A stretch of 42,726 nt of DNA from JABMRP01 sp964444795 (lineage in GTDB: Bacteria; Planctomycetota; Planctomycetia; Pirellulales; Thermoguttaceae), in the NCBI GenBank assembly GCA_964444795.1, contig CAYUIQ010000045.1:1-42726 (forward strand), written 5' to 3'. Positions 22,703-31,914 of the stretch are shown here, piece after piece (the stretch's first letter is position 1; every line of letters starts with the position of its first letter). The position numbers were made by a program, and so were the translations under genes. The notes under the pieces were generated by a model. It saw only the letters and a list, made by a program, of their open reading frames with translations, searched no databases and was not told the DNA's origin.

Positions 22703-23878
22703 ATGATGGCCAAGCTGACCGCGGTTGGAATTGCGCTGGCAGTGCTCGCATGCGCGCATTCCGGGGAAGCTCAGTACTACCAGTTCGGACAACTGGCGTA
22801 TTCGCAGCCTTACCAGGCACAGCAAGCAGGATATCCGTCGGTGGCGGGATATCAGGGCGGACAGGGGAACCCGTACATCATGCAGGCTTCGTGGCCGCAG
22901 ACGGTACCTCGGGCCGGTCTCGACTACGACGGCGGTTCCCAAGGCAGCCAATCGGCCAGTCTTCCGCGGAAATGCCGGCGCCCGGATCGGGCCTTGTTCG
23001 GCGAGTTTCTCTACATGCGTCCGCGCAACGCGGAAGTGGCTTTTGCCGTTCCGATCAACGGGGCAATCGCACCGCCCGCGGGGGCCCAGCCCATTCAGGT
23101 GGGTGAGACGGCCGTGGTGGATATCGACTACAGCCCCGGTTTTCGCGTCGGCTTTCGTCGCTCGATGGACGAATGGGCGAGTGTCGGCATTGCCTATACT
23201 CACTTTGAAAGCTCGACCACGTACGAAACCACCGAGTCGCGGCCAAACATTGTGCTGCGGTCGTTGGTGACCCATCCGGGTGCCCAGGCCGCGCCGACCG
23301 ACTATCTCAGTGCCAGTGGTCGGTTCGATTTCGACATGGATCTGGCCGACGTCGACTACCGATGCGTGATCGCACACGGCGACCGTTTCGTGGTGGATTG
23401 CCTGCTCGGTCTGCGATTCGCACACCTTGAGCAGACATTCAGTTCCACGTTCGGCGGCAACGGCGTCGAGGTCGTCAACAGCAATGTCCTCTTCGACGGC
23501 GGCGGTCTCCGCGTGGGGATCATCGGCGAGCGGCACGCGTGCAACTCCGGATTCCTGGTCTTCGGCCGTGGATTCGTCAGTCTGCTCGCCGGCGAGTTCC
23601 GGGGAACGTACCTGATGGGAACGGGTGTCGATCCGGTGGTTGCCGAAACCCGGTGGAAGGCCGGCCGCCTCGTACCGACCATCGATCTCGAGGTGGGCAT
23701 GGGCTGGACAAGCTGCAATGGGCGAATTCGCTTCGATCTGGGCTACAATGCCGGATTCTGGTTCAACACGGTCCGTACCGACGAGTTCATTGCGGCCGTG
23801 CAGAGAAACGAATTCGTCGGGCTGGGCGACTTGCTGACCCTTGATGGATTTGTCGGCAGGGCCGAGTTGCGGTTCTAA
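22703..23878 (+). CDS. Lpg1974/BBP7-like outer-membrane beta-barrel protein
   Basis: 391 residues; GGAGA precedes ATGATG at 22703. A signal peptide (MMAKLTAVGIALAVLACAHSG) is followed by a Tyr/Gln/Gly-rich segment of about 55 residues. The barrel then begins with RPDRALFGEFLYMRPRNAEV, which is typical of the Legionella Lpg1974-type pore-forming outer-membrane family. Alternating hydrophobic strands continue (VGFRRSMDEWASVGIAYTHF, DVDYRCVIAHGDRFVVDCLL) and the protein ends in a C-terminal Phe (RAELRF), the usual outer-membrane assembly signal. Function as a pore is inferred from the family. The gene is convergent with the response-regulator gene, 10 bases apart. Confidence 0.85.
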   Translation: MMAKLTAVGIALAVLACAHSGEAQYYQFGQLAYSQPYQAQQAGYPSVAGYQGGQGNPYIMQASWPQTVPRAGLDYDGGSQGSQSASLPRKCRRPDRALFGEFLYMRPRNAEVAFAVPINGAIAPPAGAQPIQVGETAVVDIDYSPGFRVGFRRSMDEWASVGIAYTHFESSTTYETTESRPNIVLRSLVTHPGAQAAPTDYLSASGRFDFDMDLADVDYRCVIAHGDRFVVDCLLGLRFAHLEQTFSSTFGGNGVEVVNSNVLFDGGGLRVGIIGERHACNSGFLVFGRGFVSLLAGEFRGTYLMGTGVDPVVAETRWKAGRLVPTIDLEVGMGWTSCNGRIRFDLGYNAGFWFNTVRTDEFIAAVQRNEFVGLGDLLTLDGFVGRAELRF

Positions 23879-23888
23879 AGCGGTCTTC

Positions 23889-25301
23889 TCATAGCTCGAA
23901 GTCCTTGATCTTCCGGTAGAGCGTACGCTGACCGATACCCAACAGCCGGGCGGCTTCTTCCCGATTGCCACCCGTCATCCGTAGCGTTTCGGCGATGAAG
24001 AGCCGCTCGATCTCCTGCAGCGGTTTGCCGACCAGACCCACCAACGTGTTGCCGGGAAGGTCGTTGCCGGGATCGGCACCATCGGCCAGTTCCTCGGGCA
24101 GATCGTCCAGATCGAGCAATCCGTCGCAATCCACCACGATCATGCTCTCGATCACGTTGCGAAGTTCGCGGACGTTTCCCGGCCACTCGTAGGCAAATAG
24201 CCGGCGGCGTGCCGGCGGCGTCATGCCCTTGATCTGCTTCTGGTGTTGCTTGACGAACTGCTTGACGAAGTGGTCGATTAAAACGGGAATATCCCGACTC
24301 CGTTCCAACAGGGTGGGAAGCCGTAGCGTGACGACCTTCAGCCGGTGATACAGGTCGTTGCGAAAGCCGCCCCCGGTGATGGCCTCTTCCAGATTGCGAT
24401 TGGTGGCCGAGAGGATGCGGACGTTGACCTTGACCGGGTCGTTGGACCCGACGCGGGTGATTTCGCCGTTTTCCAGCACGCGCAACAGCTTGATCTGCGT
24501 GGGCATGGGCATGTCGCCCACTTCGTCGAGGAAGAGGGTGCCGCCGTTGGCGTACTCGAATTTCCCCACCCGATCGGTCGAGGCGTCGGTAAATGCGCCT
24601 TTGACGTGCCCGAACAATTCGCTTTCCAGGATATTCTCGCTCAGCGCTGCGCAGTTCAGGGCCACAAAGGGCTTGTTCTTGCGTGGGCTATTCTGGTGGA
24701 TCGACTGGGCGACGAGTTCCTTTCCCGTACCGGTGGCGCCTTGGATCAACACGCTGGCGTCGGTGGGGGCAATGCGGCGGAGCCGCTGAAGAATATCGCG
24801 CATCTGGGGGCTGTCGCCGATGACGCCCTCGAAGCCGTATTTCTCATCCAGGCGTCGCTTCAAGTCGACGTTGGCGCGGCGCAGGGCGACGCTTTCGGCC
24901 GCCTTCTCGGCCACCGCGCGAAGCTGGCCGATATCCAACGGTTTGAGCAGATAGTTGAACGCCCCCTGTTTCATGGCCGTCACGGCCGAGGGGATCGTCC
25001 CGTGACCGGTCATCAAGATCACTTCGCACTGGTCCGACGATTCTTTGGCCCGGCCGAGGAGTTCCAGCCCGTCGACGTCGCCCATCACCAGATCGGTGAT
25101 GACGATGTCGAAGAGCTTCTCCTCGATCATCCCCGCGCCCTGCGAACCGGAAGTTGCCACGGTGCAATGAAAGCCGACGCGGTCGAGGCTTTCGGCAACC
25201 GCCTCGGCATGCGCCTGATCGTTGTCAACGACCAGTACTTCCGTACGCGGTTCGGCAGCTTCGCCAGGCGAAGCTTCGGACGTTGATTTCGAGGAAGTCA
25301 T
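23889..25301 (-). CDS. NtrC-family sigma-54-dependent response regulator
   Basis: 470 residues with all three NtrC-type domains. Receiver at about 20-135: acidic pocket VVDND, phosphoacceptor Asp70 (IVITDLVM), Thr98, Lys120 (YLLKPLD). AAA+ domain at about 160-385: Walker A GATGTGKE (188-195), Walker B GGTLFLDEVGDM (253-264), arginine-finger region FRNDLYHR. A Fis-type helix-turn-helix is at about 444-466 (NREEAARLLGIGQRTLYRKI). Such proteins bind enhancers and drive open-complex formation by sigma-54 RNA polymerase. The sigma-54-contacting loop reads GAFTDA (235-240) instead of GAFTGA. It is cotranscribed 19 bases downstream of a histidine kinase gene. The target genes are unknown. Confidence 0.95.
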   Translation of the reverse strand: MTSSKSTSEASPGEAAEPRTEVLVVDNDQAHAEAVAESLDRVGFHCTVATSGSQGAGMIEEKLFDIVITDLVMGDVDGLELLGRAKESSDQCEVILMTGHGTIPSAVTAMKQGAFNYLLKPLDIGQLRAVAEKAAESVALRRANVDLKRRLDEKYGFEGVIGDSPQMRDILQRLRRIAPTDASVLIQGATGTGKELVAQSIHQNSPRKNKPFVALNCAALSENILESELFGHVKGAFTDASTDRVGKFEYANGGTLFLDEVGDMPMPTQIKLLRVLENGEITRVGSNDPVKVNVRILSATNRNLEEAITGGGFRNDLYHRLKVVTLRLPTLLERSRDIPVLIDHFVKQFVKQHQKQIKGMTPPARRRLFAYEWPGNVRELRNVIESMIVVDCDGLLDLDDLPEELADGADPGNDLPGNTLVGLVGKPLQEIERLFIAETLRMTGGNREEAARLLGIGQRTLYRKIKDFEL

Positions 25302-25320
25302 AACGTAAAGATGCCGATCT

Positions 25321-26085
25321 CTAGTCCCTGGTCCCTACCCCCGGCAGTCGCGCGGGCGTAGGCAGCTTGATGGTGATCTGTGTTCCGCGTCCCGGTTCGC
25401 TTTGTATGGAAATCTCGCCGTTATGCGCTTCGACGATCTTCTTGGCCGTCGGCAGTCCCAATCCCGTACCGCCGCTGGTGGTTGAGAAGAACGCGTCGAA
25501 AACCTGCGAGGCGTGTCGCTCGTCCATGCCGCACCCGGTGTCGATCAGGTCCAGTACGACGCCGTTGCCGCTGGCGTTGGTTCGCACGACGAGTTGACCG
25601 CCGTCGGGCATCGCCTGCTGGGCATTGAGCACGAGGTTCAACAGCGCACCGTGAAAGGCCTCGCGGTCGACCACGACGCTGGGCAGATCGCTGGCCAGGT
25701 AGTCGACCAATTCGATACCCGCCTCCTCGGCCTGCGGCTGGAAGAAATCGAGCACGCGGCGGACGAGGATATTGAGATTGGCCGGCTCCAGTTTCAGCCG
25801 GCGAACCTTGGCGAAGTTAAGGAAGTCATCCAGCAAGTCCTGCAACCGCTGGCATTCTCGTTGCACCACGTCGACCTTGGCCAGCGCGCGACGTTGCCGG
25901 CGAGTGGGCTCTTCACCGTCTTCGGGGCTGAAGTCCTCGGCCAACAGTTCCATGTTCAGCCGGATCGTCGACAGCGGATTCTTGATTTCGTGGGCCAGCC
26001 CCCCGGCCAGCCGGGCGATCTGGGTGTATCGATCGACCAGCTTCTGGTTCTCTTCGGCGTAGGGAGAACGATTCGCTGCGTTCAT
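25321..26085 (-). CDS. Cytosolic NtrB-like sensor histidine kinase lacking an input domain
   Basis: 254 residues from the ATG at 26085 (MNAANRSPYAEENQ). A short N-terminal coiled stretch leads directly to the H-box LAGGLAHEIKNPLSTIRLNM (His32). The HATPase_c domain follows with N-box NLVLNAQQAM, G1 box DTGCGMD and G2 box GGTGLGL. There is no membrane segment and no PAS or GAF sensor, so the signal must reach it through a partner protein or its short N terminus. It presumably phosphorylates Asp70 of the adjacent NtrC-type regulator encoded 19 bases downstream. The frame is open for 35 codons upstream, but that part crosses a palindrome after pnp and looks non-coding. Confidence 0.92.
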   Translation of the reverse strand: MNAANRSPYAEENQKLVDRYTQIARLAGGLAHEIKNPLSTIRLNMELLAEDFSPEDGEEPTRRQRRALAKVDVVQRECQRLQDLLDDFLNFAKVRRLKLEPANLNILVRRVLDFFQPQAEEAGIELVDYLASDLPSVVVDREAFHGALLNLVLNAQQAMPDGGQLVVRTNASGNGVVLDLIDTGCGMDERHASQVFDAFFSTTSGGTGLGLPTAKKIVEAHNGEISIQSEPGRGTQITIKLPTPARLPGVGTRD

Positions 26086-26112
26086 GGCGCCTGTACTACG
26101 AATAACACCGCA

Positions 26113-26139
26113 CCGCGGGCAACCCGGCGTTGCCCGCGG
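26113..26139. repeat. 11-bp palindrome between pnp and the kinase gene
   Basis: CCGCGGGCAAC (26113-26123) pairs with GTTGCCCGCGG (26129-26139) around a 5-base loop, about 10 bases after the pnp stop codon on the minus strand. It has no T-run. It could stabilise the 3' end of pnp mRNA or be a dispersed palindrome. Confidence 0.75.
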
Positions 26140-26149
26140 CATGTTGGGT

Positions 26150-28273
26150 CTACGAAGCGGACTCCTCGGCCGGCTTGTCCTTCTCGCCAAGCTCCAGCAT
26201 GGCGGCGCGCCGGCTCAATTTGATGCGATCCTGCTCGTCGACCGCGATCACCTTCACCTTCATCGCGTCGCCCACTTTGCAGACGTCCGAGACGCTGTTG
26301 ATATACTCCTCGGACAACTCGCTGATATGGCACAGGCCGTCGCGACCGGGAAGAATCTCGACGAAGGCGCCGAAGTCCTTCACGCTTTGGACGGTCCCGT
26401 CGTAGATCTTGCCCACTTGCACCGACGCGGTCAGCGCCTCGACCTGCTTGATCGCGGCGTCGGCCGATTCGCTGTTGTGGCTGGCCACGGTCACCGTGCC
26501 GTCGTCTTCCACGTCGATCGACGCACCGGTCTTCTCTTGGATACTGCGAATCGTCTTCCCACCCGGGCCGATCAACATACCGATTCGATCCACTTCGATC
26601 TTCATGCGAATCAGCCGCGGTGCCCAGGGAGAAATCGACTCGTTGGGCCGCGAAATGGTGGTCAGCATCGATCGAAGAATCTCGATCCGCGCCTCCCGGG
26701 CTTGGACCAGCGTGGCCCGGATAATCTCCTCGCCGATGCCGTCGATCTTCAGGTCGAGCTGAATTCCGGTGATGCCGTTCTGGGTACCGGCCACCTTGAA
26801 ATCCATGTCGCCGTGATGATCCTCGTCGCCGACGATGTCGGTCAGCAGGACCCAGTTGTCGTCCGATTCCTTGACCAGTCCGATGGAGATACCCGCCACC
26901 GGATTGTTGATCGGCACGCCCGCGGCCATCAGCCCCAACGTGGCTCCGCAGACGGAGGCCATCGAACTGGAACCGTTCGATTCGAGGATGTCGGAAATCA
27001 CGCGGATCGTGTAGGGGAAGTCGTCGGGATCGGGAAGCACGGCCTTGACGCTCCGTTCGGCCAGCGCCCCGTGACCGATTTCTCGCCGCCCCGGGCCACG
27101 GATCGGTCGTACTTCGCCCACCGAGAACGGCGGGAAGTAGTAGTCGAGCATGAACTTCTTGAAGTACTCTTCCAGCAACCCGTCGACACGCTGCTCATCT
27201 CGCCCGGTGCCCAAGGCCACCGTGATCAGGGCCTGGGTCTCTCCCCGCTGGAACAGAGCCGAGCCATGAACGCGGGGTAGGAGATCGACGGCACACTCGA
27301 CGGGGCGAACCGTCTTGTTGTCGCGACCGTCGGACCGAGTGCCCGAGAGGATCAACTCGCGGATCACCCGCGCCTCCAAGTCGTGCCAGGCCGACTTCAC
27401 GGCTGCCACATCGACGGCCCCCTCGGCGTCCGGGTCGGGGATCAACTCGGCGACGACTTGCGCCTTCAATTCCGCACACGCTTCTTCGCGAGCCAGCTTA
27501 CCGGTGGTCTGCTGGGCTGCTTTGAATTGATCGTAGTACTTCTCGCTGAGCTGGTCGAGCAGGCCGTCCGACTCAGGTATCTCACGCGAGATCTTCTCGG
27601 CCCCGATCTTCTCGATCAGCTCGAGTTGCAGCTCGCAAATCTGCTTGACCACGGCATGGGCTTCCATGACGGCGTCGGCCATCAGATCCTCGGGCATCTG
27701 CCGGGCGAACCCCTCGATCATCAGTACCGACTCGAGGTTTCCGGCGACGATCAGGTCCAGATCGCTTTCTTCCAGATCATCCTGGGTGGGAAACGGCACG
27801 AATTTGCCGTCGACGCGTCCCAGCCGCACGGCAGCCAGGGGGCCCTGAAACGGCATCGCCGACAATCCCAGCGAGGTCGCCGCCGCGGTGATCGCCAGTA
27901 CATCGGCGTCGTTTTGCCGATCGTGGGCCATGACGAAGCACTGGATCTGGACTTCGTCTTTGAACCAACTGGGAAACAGCGGGCGGATCGGGCGATCGAT
28001 CAACCGGGCGGTGAGGATCTCCTTCATCGTGGGCCGGCCTTCTCGTTTGAGAAACCCACCCGGGAATTTTCCTGCCGCGGCCGTTCGCTCGCGATAGTCG
28101 CACGTCAGCGGGAAAAAATCGATCCCCGCACGGGGGGCACCCGTCGCCGTGGCCGACAACACCACCGTGTCGCCGAACTGAATGAGACAACTGCCGGCGG
28201 CCTGCTTGGCCAAATCACCGGCTTCCAGCGAGAGAGTTCCCGCCCCAATAGATCGTTCTACGCGCGTTTTCAA
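26150..28273 (-). CDS. pnp: Polyribonucleotide nucleotidyltransferase (PNPase)
   Basis: 707 residues, the usual length. Two RNase PH domains are seen: the first with TGAPRAGIDFFPLTCDYRER and FPGGFLKREGRP, the second with LPRVHGSALFQRGETQAL, the catalytic GDEDHHGDMDFKVAGT segment and VSGISIGL-like VAGISIGLVK. A linker is followed by a KH domain (IGPGGKTIRSIQEKTGASID) and an S1 domain (GKIYDGTVQSVKDFGAFVEI). It degrades RNA 3' to 5' phosphorolytically. It lies downstream of rpsO on the same strand, the conserved rpsO-pnp order. The C-terminal tail is Glu/Lys-rich (GEKDKPAEESAS). Confidence 0.98.
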   Translation of the reverse strand: MKTRVERSIGAGTLSLEAGDLAKQAAGSCLIQFGDTVVLSATATGAPRAGIDFFPLTCDYRERTAAAGKFPGGFLKREGRPTMKEILTARLIDRPIRPLFPSWFKDEVQIQCFVMAHDRQNDADVLAITAAATSLGLSAMPFQGPLAAVRLGRVDGKFVPFPTQDDLEESDLDLIVAGNLESVLMIEGFARQMPEDLMADAVMEAHAVVKQICELQLELIEKIGAEKISREIPESDGLLDQLSEKYYDQFKAAQQTTGKLAREEACAELKAQVVAELIPDPDAEGAVDVAAVKSAWHDLEARVIRELILSGTRSDGRDNKTVRPVECAVDLLPRVHGSALFQRGETQALITVALGTGRDEQRVDGLLEEYFKKFMLDYYFPPFSVGEVRPIRGPGRREIGHGALAERSVKAVLPDPDDFPYTIRVISDILESNGSSSMASVCGATLGLMAAGVPINNPVAGISIGLVKESDDNWVLLTDIVGDEDHHGDMDFKVAGTQNGITGIQLDLKIDGIGEEIIRATLVQAREARIEILRSMLTTISRPNESISPWAPRLIRMKIEVDRIGMLIGPGGKTIRSIQEKTGASIDVEDDGTVTVASHNSESADAAIKQVEALTASVQVGKIYDGTVQSVKDFGAFVEILPGRDGLCHISELSEEYINSVSDVCKVGDAMKVKVIAVDEQDRIKLSRRAAMLELGEKDKPAEESAS

Positions 28274-28534
28274 TGTTTCATCCTATTTCTGTTACTGCCA
28301 GTCGTGGTGGACATGGACGGGCGGATACGGACGGGCGGGCCGAGATAACCGGGCCGAGACGCCCCATGGGACACGGCGCATCCCAGGCGCGCCGTGGGGT
28401 CAGATTCGAGAGACGGCGACCCGGCTCGGGGAGTCTCCCGCGGGAGTCTTTCCGGGTCGACACGGCGCCGCGGCCCCAACATGGCCGCGAAACCCCCGAA
28501 AATCGTTTTGCGCCAGAACAACTTGCGCCAGAGA
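28274..28534. other. rpsO-pnp intergenic region with hairpin potential
   Basis: About 260 bases between rpsO and pnp, both on the minus strand. It contains CACGGCGC/GCGCCGTG (within 28371-28401) and the perfect palindrome CTCCCGCGGGAG (28434-28445). In enterobacteria this position carries RNase III sites for pnp autoregulation; a comparable role here is only suggested. Confidence 0.45.
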
Positions 28535-28804
28535 CTACTTGCGGATTTCCAGACGTCGAATGATGTCGAGATAACGCTGCGGATCCACCTTCTTCAGGTA
28601 GTCCAACAACCGACGACGACGACTGACCATCATGAGAAGACCGCGACGACACGCATGGTCCTTCTTGTGGCCCTTCATGTGCTCGGTCAGTTCGTTGACC
28701 CGGCTGGTTAAGATGGCGATCTGAATCTCCGGCGAACCCGTGTCGCCCTCAGTTCGCCCATGCTCCTGGATCAACTCTTGCTTCCGCTCTTTGGTAATAG
28801 TCAT
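28535..28804 (-). CDS. rpsO: 30S ribosomal protein S15
   Basis: 89 residues, exactly the typical size. Conserved S15 sequence is present: MTITKERKQELIQEHGR, TGSPEIQIAILTSRVNELTE, HMKGHKKDHACRRGLLMMVS, RRRRLLDYLKK and YLDIIRRLEIRK. It binds the central domain of 16S rRNA and starts platform assembly. The start codon is followed by the normal N terminus. A predicted promoter lies about 125 bases upstream, leaving a long leader in which S15 autoregulation could occur, as known in several bacteria. Confidence 0.98.
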   Translation of the reverse strand: MTITKERKQELIQEHGRTEGDTGSPEIQIAILTSRVNELTEHMKGHKKDHACRRGLLMMVSRRRRLLDYLKKVDPQRYLDIIRRLEIRK

Positions 28805-29202
28805 CTGCTACCGCGATTCCTCCAGGTCGGCCGGCATCACTTACGTCTACCGAAACGCCGATCCTCCTACCATGTCTACTGAGACCATTCCTACAACAAT
28901 CCTCTACCAATACAACTTTACGAAGGACTCAGTTTACCATTGCCCCGAGGTTTTGCAACCGTAAATCGACCGCTTTCGCCGCCCCATTTCGGCAATTCCC
29001 CGATCCACAACGCTCCACGACCCGGAATTCCCTTCCCAATCGGCAAATTTTCGCCAGAAAGCGCCTGGAGGCCGCTTCCCCGTGACGATGCTTCCGGTCG
29101 TCACGCAGGGCCGCGAGGCCGGCGTCCATAAATCGCCATAAGCCGTTACTACATTGGCAGTTGTGTCATCCAGGTAGCTACGGTCGCCAGTTCATGGATA
29201 TC
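28805..29202. other. rpsO leader and comEC 3' intergenic region
   Basis: About 400 bases without a gene. It contains the rpsO leader, the predicted rpsO promoter (28931-28958) and, near comEC, a degenerate half of the GTAGCTACG-type palindrome at 29174-29190. Its central part is less GC-rich than the surroundings. Confidence 0.5.
28931..28958 (-). promoter_or_regulatory. Predicted rpsO promoter
   Basis: Read on the minus strand: TTGCAA (28958-28953), 16-base spacer, TAAACT (28936-28931). It points toward rpsO and would give a leader of about 120 bases. Confidence 0.45.
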
Positions 29203-31743
29203 TCACCCCCCATCCAGATGCCAGTCGATTTCCAGCTCATCGGCCGACAGCGAGGTTCGAATCGCACCGCATCGGGCCGTGTCGAGCACTTCCGCTCCGA
29301 CCGTCCCGTAAGCGTTCTCGATCACCTCCATATCCACACTACGCCCGCCGCTGACGACGGCAACCTTCGGCCGGCTCCACTCGGGCAGACTCTGAGCCAC
29401 AGCCGAGCCGCCAAGCCCGAGTGCGGCCGGGTGAGCGGCGATACTCCGACGACTGCCGTGGTGAGGAACCAGCAGCACGTCGCAGGGCATCGGCTCTTCC
29501 TCCAACATCTCCTGCAAGCCGGCGTCCTCCAGATCGCCGGTGAGCAGGATTCGCTGCCCTTGCCACTGGAGCATCAAAACAATGCTGTTGGCGTTGTCGT
29601 CGTCGAAAAACCCCCGTTCGGGTGGATTGAGGACCTCGATCGTACAACCCGGCGGCGCCCGCAAGCGGTTGCCGCGATGGATCGTTTCGATGGAAACTCC
29701 CGCACGAACGATTACTGCTTTCAGTTCGGCCAGCGCGGCGCTGTCGTTTTCCCGCTCGAACATGGTTGGCGAAGTGTAGACCACGCCGACGGAGAATTGC
29801 CGCAAGAGGTCGCCCAGCGCATTGTAATGGTCGGCATCGGCATGGGTCAGCACGACGGCATCAAGGTGCGTGATTCCTTCCGACCAGAGGAAAGCGGCCA
29901 CGGATCGGGCACAATACTCGGGCGATACCTGGCTCCCGGCATCGACCAGGATCGTTCGCCCGTCGGGCAGTTGCAGCACCACGGCACAGCCATGCCCGAC
30001 CGACAGAAACGTACAATCCAATCGGTCGGTTTCCTTTTTCATCCACGAGACCGACATGCCGACGCCGATCCATCCGGCCACCAGGGCAAGCAGCCAGCGT
30101 CGCGGCGGGCGAAGCGAGGGGACGGCCGCCATCAGGGCCAGGCCTCCATAGAAGCCGGCGAGCCACCAGTTGTCGGGCCCGGGTACCCAGTGGTGACTGC
30201 CGGGCACTTCGCGCGCCGTGTCGACTCCCCATTGCAGACACGCCAGCATCCATCCACAGCATCGGCCGAAAAGCGCCGCCAGCGGCGGAACCAGCCATCC
30301 GAAGGTCAGCACTCCGAACCCACAGGCCAAGGCGGCCGCCATCGGCAGCCAGAGATACATATTGAGCCCCAGCGCCACCGGGGAGACAATGTGGAATCGG
30401 GCCATCACCAACGGCAGCGCGAGTACCCAGATGACCGTGCCGACCAGCAGCAGGTGGAGTGTCGAGCGGCCGACGACGATCCCCTTGCGATGCATCCGCC
30501 CACGACTTTTGGCAACGAGACGATCCAACGGGTCTTTTCCTTGTCCGGCCCTGATCCAATGTGGAGCAAACCACGCCAATCCAGCCACCGCCAGGAAGGA
30601 AAGTTGAGTGCCGACGCGAAACAGATCGGCCGGATTCATCGCCAGCACGATCAATCCCGCCGCGGCCAGCGTGTTGAACGCCAGCAGACGACGTCCCAAG
30701 TACGATCCCAGGCAGAAGACGAGCACCAGAATGGTCGCGCGGATCGCCGGCGGCCGGGCGTCGGTCAGGATCGCGTAGAGAATCGTCGCCGTAGCAACGA
30801 TCAGCGCCGCGCGGCCCCGCGATACTCGCGTTATCCGCAGCAGCATAAAGAGCATCCACGCCACGATGCCCACGTGCAGCCCGGAAATCGCCAGTAGATG
30901 GACCGTCCCCGTCTCGAAGAAGGCTTCCCACTGTTGTTCGTCGAGTTGCTCTCGGGCGCCCAGCAACACGGCCGCCGCGAGGTCGCTCTGTTGCTCGTCG
31001 ACATGTTGCGACAGGAGGCGGCTGGAGCCTTTCCGCGCCCAGGAGACGATACCGCCGACGTTGGACATCCCGGCGGCGGCGGTCGTCGAGATACAGTCGG
31101 GATACGAAGCCCGGAGCAGACTCAGACGCCGATCGGCTCGGCAAAACGCGGCGTAATCGAAATCGCCCGGGTTGGCCGCCGGCGAGGGGGGATTCAGGCT
31201 GGCAAAGACCCGCAAGCGGTCGCCCTGCGCGACGCCCAGCAGATGCCCCTCGACGGTCAGCGTGGCGCTGCCTGAGCATGGCTGCCAAGTGGTTCCATTG
31301 CGAAGTCGTACGACGTCCACCTCGACTCGCGTGCGATCACCCCGGGGGATGACGCGCATCGGATTGTACGGCGGAGCGGGCAACCGTTTCGGCGCCTTGC
31401 GGGCAACCGCCTCGATGCAAACCGGTTGCGACTCGATCCCGGCGTACCTTCCCAGATCGTCATCGGCAAACAGGTTCCACCGGCAATGATGCCACCCGGC
31501 CGCGGTGGCGGCGATGGAAACCAACAACAACACGGCGGCAGTTCGCCGCCACCGACGATACCAACACCCGGCCCAAGCCACCAACGCTCCGCCGGCCATC
31601 GCCCACCACACCGCCAGCGCGATGCCCCCAAACCGATCGGCCACGATCCCGGCGCAAACCGCCGCCAACACGACAACCAACGGCTGATACCGGGCCGCAT
31701 CGTCGCCGCCGTTCGCATCGGTCGGAGAGGGTGTCCGGGCCAT
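29203..31743 (-). CDS. comEC: ComEC/Rec2-family DNA-uptake channel protein
   Basis: 846 residues from the ATG at 31743; an in-frame ATG at 31830 is possible. Order of parts: N-terminal hydrophobic helices and a DUF4131-type soluble region (CSGSATLTVEGHLLGVAQGD, RVFASLNPPSPAANPGDFDY), the multi-helix Competence domain (FETGTVHLLAISGLHVGIVA, DARPPAIRATILVLVFCLGS), and a C-terminal metallo-beta-lactamase domain (DCTFLSVGHGCAVVLQLPDG, metal motif THADADHYNAL, ILLTGDLEDAGL, LLVPHHGSRRS). ComEC forms the inner-membrane channel for single-stranded DNA in natural transformation; the beta-lactamase domain is thought to degrade the non-transported strand. No other competence genes lie in this window. 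Confidence 0.94.
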   Translation of the reverse strand: MARTPSPTDANGGDDAARYQPLVVVLAAVCAGIVADRFGGIALAVWWAMAGGALVAWAGCWYRRWRRTAAVLLLVSIAATAAGWHHCRWNLFADDDLGRYAGIESQPVCIEAVARKAPKRLPAPPYNPMRVIPRGDRTRVEVDVVRLRNGTTWQPCSGSATLTVEGHLLGVAQGDRLRVFASLNPPSPAANPGDFDYAAFCRADRRLSLLRASYPDCISTTAAAGMSNVGGIVSWARKGSSRLLSQHVDEQQSDLAAAVLLGAREQLDEQQWEAFFETGTVHLLAISGLHVGIVAWMLFMLLRITRVSRGRAALIVATATILYAILTDARPPAIRATILVLVFCLGSYLGRRLLAFNTLAAAGLIVLAMNPADLFRVGTQLSFLAVAGLAWFAPHWIRAGQGKDPLDRLVAKSRGRMHRKGIVVGRSTLHLLLVGTVIWVLALPLVMARFHIVSPVALGLNMYLWLPMAAALACGFGVLTFGWLVPPLAALFGRCCGWMLACLQWGVDTAREVPGSHHWVPGPDNWWLAGFYGGLALMAAVPSLRPPRRWLLALVAGWIGVGMSVSWMKKETDRLDCTFLSVGHGCAVVLQLPDGRTILVDAGSQVSPEYCARSVAAFLWSEGITHLDAVVLTHADADHYNALGDLLRQFSVGVVYTSPTMFERENDSAALAELKAVIVRAGVSIETIHRGNRLRAPPGCTIEVLNPPERGFFDDDNANSIVLMLQWQGQRILLTGDLEDAGLQEMLEEEPMPCDVLLVPHHGSRRSIAAHPAALGLGGSAVAQSLPEWSRPKVAVVSGGRSVDMEVIENAYGTVGAEVLDTARCGAIRTSLSADELEIDWHLDGG

Positions 31744-31914
31744 GTCGTCATTGTCGGTGGTCGATCCGGATCGCACAAGGGCCGACGTGCAAAACCAGCC
31801 GGAAACCCCTTGTTTTATGGTCCCGAACATAGGACCCCCTATCCACTGCCTCCCCTATCCGGGCCCGAACATCCAGGCCCATCGGTTGCCGCCGGTGGGG
31901 CTTCCCGAGCTATG

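Noticed and set aside
22349..23971. A 540-codon minus-strand frame opposite the outer-membrane barrel gene.
   Set aside because: It crosses a perfect palindrome and an intergenic region and lacks any recognisable domain. The plus-strand barrel has a ribosome-binding site, signal peptide and family signature.
28434..28445. The palindrome CTCCCGCGGGAG as a possible pnp operator.
   Set aside because: It is short and GC-rich enough to occur by chance; it is mentioned only as part of the rpsO-pnp spacer.
29248..29262. A GGTTCGAATCG tract resembling a tRNA T-loop.
   Set aside because: No matching acceptor, D or anticodon stems surround it, and it lies inside the well-supported comEC coding sequence.
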